DNA from: an uncultured Eubacteriales bacterium | GTDB lineage: Bacteria; Bacillota_A; Clostridia; Oscillospirales; CAG-272 | Assembly (NCBI GenBank): GCA_900557635.1 | Contig: USTB01000016.1 | Coordinates: forward strand, 1-11,170 | Reading direction: 5' to 3' | DNA length: 11,170 nt | Shown here: one piece after another, positions 1 to 5,666 of the stretch | Layout: each line of letters starts with the position of its first letter | How positions within the stretch are numbered: position 1 is the stretch's first letter | Translations under genes and position numbers: made by a program | Notes under the pieces: model-generated | What the model was told of the DNA's origin: nothing | The model's database searches: none | The model's input: the letters and a program-made list of their open reading frames with translations, nothing else

Positions 1-55
1 ACACCCGACCTACCGCTTAGGAGGCGGTCGCTCTATCCAGCTGAGCTACGGAAAC
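1..55 (-). tRNA. tRNA-Arg(CCU), 3' part beyond the window edge
   Basis: Read on the minus strand from 55 down, the sequence gives a 7-nt acceptor strand (GTTTCCG), the TA linker and a D arm GCTC..GAGC. The anticodon arm ACCGC/GCGGT encloses loop CTCCTAA, giving anticodon CCU at 21-19, which reads AGG arginine codons. A normal five-base variable loop (AGGTC) and the start of the T stem (GGGTG) follow before the window ends. All visible parts are consistent with a functional tRNA. It lies downstream of a degenerate copy of itself and would be read from the promoter at 214-242. Confidence 0.9.
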
Positions 56-80
56 GTATGCAGCAATTATTCAATTTTGA

Positions 81-148
81 GCCTTCGCAGGATTCGAACG
101 AACTGCCGCTTAGGAGGCGGACGCTCTATCCAACTGAGCTACCGGCGC
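81..148 (-). pseudogene. Degenerate tRNA-Arg(CCU)-like gene
   Basis: The 5' half reads as a good tRNA on the minus strand: acceptor strand GCGCCGG, TA, D arm GCTC..GAGC, and an anticodon arm with loop CTCCTAA, giving anticodon CCU. The 3' half fails. Position 43 leaves a T-C mismatch at the base of the anticodon stem. Only six bases separate that stem from the TTCGAAT T loop instead of about ten, and the T stem cannot form normally. The 3' end (CGAAGGC) does not pair with GCGCCGG; it would pair with a GCCTTCG acceptor. The total is 68 nt against the usual 73 without CCA, and no CCA is encoded. I call it a degenerate or chimeric copy of the neighbouring tRNA. An unusual but working structure cannot be excluded by eye. 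Confidence 0.65.
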
Positions 149-213
149 ATATTTGATGTCTGGAGCAATGCAACGTCGGCGGGACGCGGCATGATCCGAT
201 ATTTGACCTTATT

Positions 214-242
214 ATTGTATCATATTTCAACGGAAATTTCAA
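214..242 (-). promoter_or_regulatory. Sigma-A promoter for the tRNA genes
   Basis: On the minus strand the -35 box is TTGAAA (242-237), the spacer is exactly 17 nt, and the -10 box is TACAAT (219-214). The -10 box lies 65 nt upstream of the first tRNA-like gene, a normal distance for a tRNA leader. No other gene starts on this strand here, so the tRNA pair is the likely target. Confidence 0.6.
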
Positions 243-320
243 GAGGCAAGCGGCGTTTTCCCAAAAAAGAAGGGAGCGCGGGCTTTCCGTGAAGTCCTGC
301 CCAAAAAAACGGCATATGAG

Positions 321-350
321 GCATATTTCGGAAAAATCCGGTAATACTCT
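321..350 (+). promoter_or_regulatory. Possible sporulation (sigma-E-like) promoter
   Basis: GCATATT at 321-327 fits the sigma-E -35 pattern as I recall it (K-M-ATATT). After 15 nt, AATACTCT at 343-350 matches six of eight positions of the -10 pattern (CATACA-H-T). It stands 36 nt before the start of a spore coat gene, which makes a mother-cell sigma factor sensible. No good sigma-A promoter is visible in 243-386. The match is partial and the motifs are short. Confidence 0.3.
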
Positions 351-353
351 ATA

Positions 354-369
354 CGACGGGAATCCGTCG
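354..369 (+). repeat. Small inverted repeat in the coat-gene leader
   Basis: CGACGG and CCGTCG form a perfect 6-bp stem around a four-base loop (GAAT), just before the ribosome binding site AAAGGA at 371-376. If the promoter at 321-350 is real, the repeat sits at the transcript's 5' end and could be a stabilising hairpin or an operator. It is short enough to be chance. Confidence 0.3.
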
Positions 370-386
370 GAAAGGAAGAACTTGCC

Positions 387-840
387 ATGATTCTTACGCA
401 AAAGGAAACCGAATTACTTCGCGATCTGAAAAATCAGGAAAAGCTCTGCACCGAAAAGTACCGCAAATACGCGGAAGCGGCGCACGATCCACAGTTAAAG
501 AATCTGTTTTCCGAAATTGCGGGTGTGGAAAGTCATCATCTGCAAATCTTAGAGCAAATCGAAAAGGGTCCCGCCCCGACCCGAGCAGAAGGCAGACCCC
601 AAGCCGAAAACCTTCAATGCGCACTATTCCGCGCTGAACGACGAAGAGAAGCAGAGCGACGCCTATCTGTGCTCCGATCTGCTTGCGACCGAAAAGCACG
701 TTTCCTCCCTGTATGACACGTGCATCTTTGAGTTTGTGGGAGAGGATCTGCGCCGCGTCCTCAATGCCATCCAGTATGATGAGCAACAGCACGGCAAGGC
801 GCTCTACGATTATATGTCCGCAAACTCCATGTATGCCTGA
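387..840 (+). pseudogene. CotF-family spore coat protein, frameshifted
   Basis: The protein resembles the Coat F family: paired helical halves of a ferritin-like fold, part of or attached to the endospore coat. The first half starts at the ATG at 387, 10-15 nt after AAAGGA, and contains the family-like stretch NQEKLCTEKYRKYAEAAHDP and an ExxH motif (E48-H51). The second half, containing DAYLC, ATEKHVSSLYDT and DEQQHGKALYDYM with another ExxH, lies in the next frame and ends at the TGA at 838-840. Joined, they give about 150 aa, the usual family length. The frame must change between about 555 and 610, in a hydrophilic linker around the GC-rich run at 567-581; one extra base explains it. Left in the first frame, translation ends at 716 with an unrelated Arg-rich tail. 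No start codon with a ribosome site serves the second half alone. It is either a true frameshift or a sequencing error. Confidence 0.8.
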
Positions 841-872
841 GATCATATCATAGCCGCCATCGGTGCAAAAGC

Positions 873-910
873 AAAACGGGCTGTTACGACACGGTAACAG
901 TCCGTTTTTT
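873..910. terminator. Bidirectional hairpin terminator
   Basis: The arms AACGG-G-CTGTTAC and GTAACAG-T-CCGTT pair fully apart from one G-T wobble, around a short loop, and are followed on the plus strand by six T. The mirrored strand has a weaker T-rich tail. It lies between the coat gene (stop at 840) and the convergent secreted protein gene (stop at 941), and probably ends both transcripts. Confidence 0.85.
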
Positions 911-940
911 GCAGTGAAACGTGTGAAGGACTAATGCATC

Positions 941-1762
941 CTATTGATCCCGCTTTTTTCGTGCGGCGACGACCGTTGCCGCCGTCAAGGCAAGGACGAC
1001 GCCTGCCATCAGCGGTGCGGACACCGCAGAGGAACATCCGCCCTTATCCTGATCCTGACCCGATCCTCCCGTCGTTTCGGTATCCGAACGACTGTCCTGC
1101 CCGCCTCGAGGCTCGGTATCCGTTTTCAATTCAGTGCTCGTTTCGGTCTGTGAGGTCACGTCCTGGTTTGGAACAGCCTGCGTATTGGCGGAAAACACAA
1201 GGTCGTTCCAGAAGAAATATCCGCCGTAGGAATACACCAGCTCGTCGTATACCTCAAAATAACAGGTGTGAAAGCCGATCACCCTGCCCCGATGGATGGT
1301 ATTAAGTGCGATTGCTATTTCCACAACATAATAGCCGTCATAGCTTTTAGCGGCATATTGAGTATTTTCCAACGTGAAGGTAATGTCGTCCTCCGTGCAG
1401 GTAATCAGCTCTCCGTCCGCCGAAATCACAATAGACTGATACGTACTGTCCCGAAAAAAGAAACCGACTGCACTGCGCGACGTAGGTTCCGCATATGTAA
1501 CAGCACAGCAGTAGAGATAATTTTCATCCCAGAAAAGATAACTGATCGCCTTTGTGATGGAGCACCCCACGCCCACGGTGTCAAGCGGCATCTGAAGTGC
1601 GTATTGGTAAATACCATCGATCTCACCGTCGATCACGGGAGTATTATTCGGTATCAGCAAGGACGTTGACGCTGAGAACACCTGCATTCCAAAGACACCC
1701 GCAAGCAACAATACGGCGATCATCAGCGAAGTCGCCCTTCTTGTCCGAGTCAATTGCAGCAT
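941..1762 (-). CDS. Secreted membrane-anchored protein with CBM9-like domain
   Basis: The 273-residue product is exported. It has a signal peptide at residues 1-31 (Arg-rich start, hydrophobic core, VFSA cleavage region). A beta-rich domain at about 39-190 opens with TPVIDGEIDG and carries LFWDENYLY, the pattern of carbohydrate-family-9-binding-like domains. A Thr/Ser/Asp/Gln-rich linker follows (about 195-240). A glycine/cysteine/serine patch (GGCSS, 241-245), one membrane helix (about 247-267) and the basic tail ARKKRDQ close the protein, so it should sit outside the cell tethered at its C terminus. No catalytic domain is seen, so sugar or glycan binding is an inference. I chose the ATG at 1762 because AAGGAG lies about nine bases upstream and the signal peptide follows; upstream in-frame codons are open but show no signal. 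It is transcribed from its own promoter at 1802-1830, divergent from the DUF3048 gene. Confidence 0.75.
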   Translation of the reverse strand: MLQLTRTRRATSLMIAVLLLAGVFGMQVFSASTSLLIPNNTPVIDGEIDGIYQYALQMPLDTVGVGCSITKAISYLFWDENYLYCCAVTYAEPTSRSAVGFFFRDSTYQSIVISADGELITCTEDDITFTLENTQYAAKSYDGYYVVEIAIALNTIHRGRVIGFHTCYFEVYDELVYSYGGYFFWNDLVFSANTQAVPNQDVTSQTETSTELKTDTEPRGGQDSRSDTETTGGSGQDQDKGGCSSAVSAPLMAGVVLALTAATVVAARKKRDQ

Positions 1763-1801
1763 ATCCTCTCTCCTTAGGTTCATCCGATAGGTATCAATAT
1801 A

Positions 1802-1830
1802 ATTATGCACGAATACCGCCCGAATTTCAA
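1802..1830 (-). promoter_or_regulatory. Sigma-A promoter of the CBM9-like gene
   Basis: On the minus strand TTGAAA (1830-1825) and CATAAT (1807-1802) are 17 nt apart. The start codon lies 39 nt beyond the -10 box. Together with the plus-strand promoter at 1955 it makes a divergent control region between 1763 and 2020, which carries no gene of its own. Confidence 0.6.
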
Positions 1831-1932
1831 CAACTTGACGCAAAGAAAAATAAAACAAATCGTGTTGGACATATGAATAATTTGGCACTTTCGACAAATT
1901 GAGACAAAACGCGCCTCCGATTTCCCGACAAT

Positions 1933-1953
1933 GGCGGAAAGCGGGAATTCCGC
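1933..1953. repeat. Inverted repeat touching the -35 region
   Basis: GGCGGAA and TTCCGCC pair perfectly over 7 bp around a 7-nt centre, ending one base before the -35 box at 1955. The position suits an operator for the lipoprotein-iorAB transcript. No regulator gene is nearby, so its role is a guess. Confidence 0.35.
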
Positions 1954-1954
1954 C

Positions 1955-1983
1955 TTGACAATTCGGGCAGTCTGTACTATAAT
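1955..1983 (+). promoter_or_regulatory. Consensus sigma-A promoter of the lipoprotein-iorAB operon
   Basis: TTGACA at 1955-1960 and TATAAT at 1978-1983 both match consensus, with the ideal 17-nt spacer. The first start codon is 37 nt downstream of the -10 box. No other promoter or terminator is visible before iorA or iorB, so this probably drives all three genes strongly. Confidence 0.88.
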
Positions 1984-2003
1984 ATAGGGTAATCACTTGC
2001 ATG

Positions 2004-2011
2004 AAAAGGAG
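2004..2011 (+). promoter_or_regulatory. Ribosome binding site selecting a TTG start
   Basis: AAAAGGAG ends nine bases before the TTG at 2021 and 15 bases before the next in-frame ATG at 2027. The spacing favours TTG as the true start of the lipoprotein gene. Confidence 0.65.
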
Positions 2012-2020
2012 TGACCTATT

Positions 2021-3199
2021 TTGAAAATGTACTTTAGAATCATTGCGTCCGTTCTGTTGGCGGTTATGCTGCTCGGCACCGTATGCGCATGCTCTCAAAA
2101 GACCGACAACGGAGGGCCGTCCGCCGATGACGTTTCATCGAACGGGGACAGCAGCAACACCGAACCGTCGGGCAATCCGGACACAGACCCCGCAGGCACC
2201 ACCGCAGGCTCGGAGGACACAGACGATGGAAAACAGACCAATCCGCATTTTATCACAAACCGTCTGACCGGCGAGGTCTGTGACGAAGCGACCGCCAACC
2301 GCCGTCCGGTCGCCATCATGATCAACAACATCAAGAAGGCGAACCCGCAGATCGGCATTTCAGGCGCACAGGTCATATACGAATGCGAAGTCGAGGGCGG
2401 TATCACGCGCCTGATGATGCTCACGACCGACTACAGCGCGCTGTCCGTTGTCGGCTCTATCCGCTCGGCACGCGAATACTTCATCGACTATGCGATGGGT
2501 CACGACGCCATATTCGTCCACGCGGGCGGCAGTGAACAGGCATATGCGGAGCTTGCCTCCCGTTCTGTGGATCACATCGACGGCACGCGCGGCAAAAACC
2601 CCGCCGACACATTTTACCGTGACCCGAAGCGCCTGCAGACCATGGGCTCGGTTCACGCCTACGTGACCTCGGGCGACCGCATTGCAAAGGCTGTGGACTA
2701 CTTCAACTTCCGCACCGAGATCCCGCAGGGAACGCAGACCTCCTTTGCCTTTGTGGCGCCGGGAACCGCCGACCTGCTTTCGGACGGCGAAAAGGCGACG
2801 CATCTGTACATGTCGTACACCGCCTCCCATTGCCCCGAATTCGTTTACGACGAAGCAAGCGGCAAATATCTGCGCTTCCAGTTCAAGCATGAGCCGCAGA
2901 TCGACGACGCCACGGGCAAACAACTTGCATTTGATAACGTCATCGTGATCTCATGTCAGCGCACCAACCTCAACGACGCCAAGGGGCACATCGACATTGT
3001 GACCTCCGGCGAGGGCAAGGGCTACTACTGCTACAAGGGAAAAGCCATCCCGATCCGTTACTCCAAAGCCAACGACGACGCGCCTCTTCGCTTTTACCGT
3101 GAAAACGGCGAGGAACTGCTCCTGAATATCGGAACCACCTTCGTGAACGTCCTCGGTGACAGTCAGTTCGAGCGTTTGTCATTGAATTACACCAACTAA
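2021..3199 (+). CDS. DUF3048-family (YerB-like) lipoprotein
   Basis: The 392-residue product is an extracytoplasmic lipoprotein. Residues 1-23 form a signal peptide with hydrophobic core IIASVLLAVMLLGT and a lipobox-like VCAC, placing the lipid anchor on C24. Residues 25-75 are a disordered Ser/Asp/Thr/Gly/Pro-rich linker. The DUF3048 N-terminal domain follows (about 77-230), with typical RPVAIMINN, ISGAQVIYECEVEGGITR and GSIRSAREYFIDYA. The DUF3048 C-terminal domain (about 260-390) contains FQFKHEPQIDD, NVIVI and GKGYYCYKGKAIPI. The family is widespread in spore-forming Firmicutes (Bacillus subtilis YerB) and its biochemical function is not established. Translation most likely starts at TTG. 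It is first in an apparent operon with iorA, which starts 21 nt after its stop with no terminator between, although no functional link between a lipoprotein and IorAB is known to me. Family assignment is firm; role is unknown. Confidence 0.88.
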   Translation: MKMYFRIIASVLLAVMLLGTVCACSQKTDNGGPSADDVSSNGDSSNTEPSGNPDTDPAGTTAGSEDTDDGKQTNPHFITNRLTGEVCDEATANRRPVAIMINNIKKANPQIGISGAQVIYECEVEGGITRLMMLTTDYSALSVVGSIRSAREYFIDYAMGHDAIFVHAGGSEQAYAELASRSVDHIDGTRGKNPADTFYRDPKRLQTMGSVHAYVTSGDRIAKAVDYFNFRTEIPQGTQTSFAFVAPGTADLLSDGEKATHLYMSYTASHCPEFVYDEASGKYLRFQFKHEPQIDDATGKQLAFDNVIVISCQRTNLNDAKGHIDIVTSGEGKGYYCYKGKAIPIRYSKANDDAPLRFYRENGEELLLNIGTTFVNVLGDSQFERLSLNYTN

Positions 3200-3220
3200 C
3201 CCTGAAAGGATCCACTACAT

Positions 3221-4963
3221 ATGAGAAAACTCATGTTGGGCAACGAAGCGGTTGCCCGCGGACTGTACGAAGCGGGATGCCGCCTTGTTTCCAGCTACCC
3301 CGGAACCCCCAGCACCGAAATTACCGAGGAAGCCGCCAAGTACGATGAAATTTACGCGGAATGGGCGCCGAACGAAAAGGTTGCCTTAGAAGTCGCACTG
3401 GGCGCCTCCATCGCCGGCGGACGGTCATTCTGCGGCATGAAGCACGTGGGACTGAACGTCGCGGCTGACCCGCTCTTCATCGGTGCATACATCGGTGTTG
3501 CAGGCGGCATGATCATCGGCGTTGCCGACGACCCCGGCATGCATTCCTCCCAGAACGAGCAGGACTCCCGTCATTACGCCATTGCGGCAAAGCTCCCCAT
3601 GGTAGAGCCGACAGATTCGGACGAATGCAAGGAATTTGTCAAGGCGGCATATGAAATGTCCGAAGCGTTTGATACGCCGGTCATTCTGCGCCTGAACACC
3701 CGCATTTCCCATTCCCAATCTGTGGTGGAGCTGTGCGACCGCACGGAAAAGCCCCTCGTTCCCTACGAAAAGAATCCGGCAAAGCGCGTCATGATGCCGG
3801 GCAACGCCAAAAAACAGCATGTTGTGGTGGAGGAGCGTCTGCGCCGTCTTGCCGAATATGCGAACGACTGCCCGTTCAACCGCGTTGAGGATCGGGAGGG
3901 TGCAAAGCTCGGCATCATCACCTCGGGTCCCTCGTATCAGTATGCCAAGGAAGTGTTCGGCGACACCGCCGCATTTCTGAAGATCGGCATGCCCAACCCT
4001 CTGCCCGACCGTCTTATCCTCGATTTTGCGTCCCGCTATGAGCGCATCATCGTCATCGAAGAGCTGGACGACATTCTCGAGACCCATTGCCGCAAATTGG
4101 GCTTGCAGGTCGACGGAAAGAACCTGCTCCCCAACATCGATGAGTTTTCTCAGGAACTGCTTGCAGACCGTCTGCTCGGCAAGAAGGCGGACTGCTACCG
4201 TATCGAGGCGGACATTCCCGCCCGTCCTCCCGTGCTGTGCCCCGGATGCCCGCACCGCGGCGTGTTCTATCTGCTGAAAAAGCTCGGACTGTATGTCAGC
4301 GGCGACATCGGATGCTACACATTGGGTGCCGTCCCGCCGCTCGGCGCTATGGACACCACCCTGTGCATGGGCGCATCGATTTCCGCTCTGCACGGCTACA
4401 ATAAGGTCTTGGGTGCCGAGAGCGCAAAGCGCTCCGTTGCCGTGATCGGCGACTCCACCTTCATGCATTCTGGCATGACCGGCCTTGCGGATATCGCATA
4501 TAACATGAGCAATTCAACGGTGATAATACTCGATAATTCGATAACGGGCATGACGGGACATCAGGACAACCCCTGCACGGGCAAGACCCTCAAGGGTGAA
4601 AAGGTTTACGGTATCCTGCCCGAAAATATCTGCCGTGCGGCAGGTATTGCGCCCGATCATATCCGCATTGTGGATCCGTTTAACTTAGAGGAAACCGAGC
4701 GTGTCATCCGCGAGGAGCTGGAAGCCCCCGTGCCCTCGGTCATCATCGCCCGCCGTCCCTGCGCACTGCTCAAGTACGTCAAACGCGGAGAACCTTTGGT
4801 GGTCAACACCGCAAAGTGCGTGGGCTGTAAGGCATGCATGAAGATCGGTTGTCCCGCCATTTCGGTGGTCGATAAGAAGGCGCGCATCGATGCCACACTG
4901 TGCACCGGATGCAATCTGTGCCGTCAGTTGTGCCGTCCCGGTGCAATCGGCGCGGCGCAGTGA
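3221..4963 (+). CDS. iorA: Indolepyruvate:ferredoxin oxidoreductase, alpha subunit
   Basis: This is the catalytic subunit of the cytoplasmic complex that converts indolepyruvate and related aryl pyruvates from transaminated aromatic amino acids, with CoA, to the acyl-CoA, CO2 and reduced ferredoxin. The 580 residues are full length for the family. The N-terminal pyrimidine-type domain has SSYPGTPSTEITEE (about 24-37) and WAPNEKVALEVALGAS. The diphosphate-binding domain has CPGCPHR (340-346), GDIGCYTLGA, and the thiamine diphosphate motif from GDS (410-412) to LDN (437-439). The C terminus is a two-cluster ferredoxin domain with cysteines 533, 536, 539, 544 and 561, 564, 567, 571. The last cysteine is followed by Arg-Pro rather than the usual Pro, but every ligand is present. 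The ATG at 3221 has AAAGGA about 11-12 nt upstream. It is followed by iorB after 20 nt. Confidence 0.96.
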   Translation: MRKLMLGNEAVARGLYEAGCRLVSSYPGTPSTEITEEAAKYDEIYAEWAPNEKVALEVALGASIAGGRSFCGMKHVGLNVAADPLFIGAYIGVAGGMIIGVADDPGMHSSQNEQDSRHYAIAAKLPMVEPTDSDECKEFVKAAYEMSEAFDTPVILRLNTRISHSQSVVELCDRTEKPLVPYEKNPAKRVMMPGNAKKQHVVVEERLRRLAEYANDCPFNRVEDREGAKLGIITSGPSYQYAKEVFGDTAAFLKIGMPNPLPDRLILDFASRYERIIVIEELDDILETHCRKLGLQVDGKNLLPNIDEFSQELLADRLLGKKADCYRIEADIPARPPVLCPGCPHRGVFYLLKKLGLYVSGDIGCYTLGAVPPLGAMDTTLCMGASISALHGYNKVLGAESAKRSVAVIGDSTFMHSGMTGLADIAYNMSNSTVIILDNSITGMTGHQDNPCTGKTLKGEKVYGILPENICRAAGIAPDHIRIVDPFNLEETERVIREELEAPVPSVIIARRPCALLKYVKRGEPLVVNTAKCVGCKACMKIGCPAISVVDKKARIDATLCTGCNLCRQLCRPGAIGAAQ

Positions 4964-4983
4964 GAAAGGAGCGGTCCGAAACA

Positions 4984-5559
4984 ATGAAACAATCCATGAA
5001 CATTATGATCGTAGGCGTCGGCGGACAGGGTACCCTGCTTGCCAGCCGCATTCTGGGACGCGTCTTTCTGGGGCAGGGCTACGATGTTAAGATTTCCGAA
5101 GTGCACGGCATGTCGCAGCGCGGCGGCTCGGTGGTCACCTATGTAAAGTGCGGCGAGAAGGTACACTCTCCCGTCATCTGCCGCGGCGAAGCGGACATTA
5201 TCCTGTCGTTTGAGGAATTGGAGGCGGCGCGTTGGCTTCCGTACCTCAAAAAAGGCGGCGTGCTGATCACAAACACCCAGCAGATTAACCCCATGCCCGT
5301 TGTAACGGGTGCGGCGGTCTATCCGCAGGGCTTGCTCAATCAGATTCGGGAGGCAGGCGTCAAGCTCATCGCCATCGACGCGCTTGCCATCGCGCAGAAG
5401 GCAGGAACCGCCAAGGCGGTCAACGTCGCCCTCATCGGCGCTATGGCAAACCATCTGCATCTGGATGTCAACATTCTGCGTCAGGCAGTGGAGCAAATGG
5501 TACCCGCCAAATTTTTGGAGATCAATCTGCGCGCGTTCGATCTGGGAACGCAGGCGTAA
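4984..5559 (+). CDS. iorB: Indolepyruvate:ferredoxin oxidoreductase, beta subunit
   Basis: The 191-residue product is the gamma-type domain partner of IorA; the two form the aryl-pyruvate oxidoreductase. The family's nucleotide-binding-like loop GVGGQGT is at residues 11-17 and the conserved EVHGMSQRGGSV at 39-50, followed by the DIILSFEELEA region. The length is normal for IorB. The reading frame is open further upstream into iorA, but I chose the ATG at 4984 because the conserved MNIMIVGVGGQG begins just after it and AAAGGAG (4965-4971) lies 12 nt before it. The 20-nt gap from iorA argues for cotranscription and matched expression. A terminator follows at once, so the operon ends here; no phenylacetate-CoA ligase gene, a frequent neighbour elsewhere, is attached. 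Confidence 0.95.
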   Translation: MKQSMNIMIVGVGGQGTLLASRILGRVFLGQGYDVKISEVHGMSQRGGSVVTYVKCGEKVHSPVICRGEADIILSFEELEAARWLPYLKKGGVLITNTQQINPMPVVTGAAVYPQGLLNQIREAGVKLIAIDALAIAQKAGTAKAVNVALIGAMANHLHLDVNILRQAVEQMVPAKFLEINLRAFDLGTQA

Positions 5560-5575
5560 CCGAACAGAAAACGGC

Positions 5576-5612
5576 AACGGGGCAGTGACGGCATGTCACC
5601 GTCCCGTTTTTT
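5576..5612 (+). terminator. Intrinsic terminator of the iorAB operon
   Basis: The outer arms AACGGG/CCCGTT and inner arms GTGAC/GTCAC, joined by a G-T wobble, a C-G pair and one A-C mismatch, form a long hairpin followed by six T. It begins 16 nt after the iorB stop and separates the operon from mutY. Confidence 0.88.
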
Positions 5613-5666
5613 CAAGGCAACATGAGACAGACAGCGCCGAAAGCGCAAAAGGGGTGAAACGGCAGG

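Noticed and set aside
1763..2098. N-terminal extension of the CBM9-like gene up to 2098
   Set aside because: The extra 112 residues would cover both divergent promoters and the start of the lipoprotein gene, and would bury the signal peptide; AAGGAG before 1762 marks the start.
3425..4468. 347-codon open frame on the minus strand opposite iorA
   Set aside because: No start signal or recognisable domain, and it lies wholly within the conserved iorA coding region.
4901..4939. Missing Pro after the last cysteine of the second IorA cluster
   Set aside because: All four ligands are present, and this position varies in IorA proteins; no functional loss is implied.
4984..5559. Longer iorB starting at 4900 within iorA
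   Set aside because: The extension overlaps the iorA ferredoxin domain and lacks the family's N terminus; the 4984 ATG has a ribosome site.
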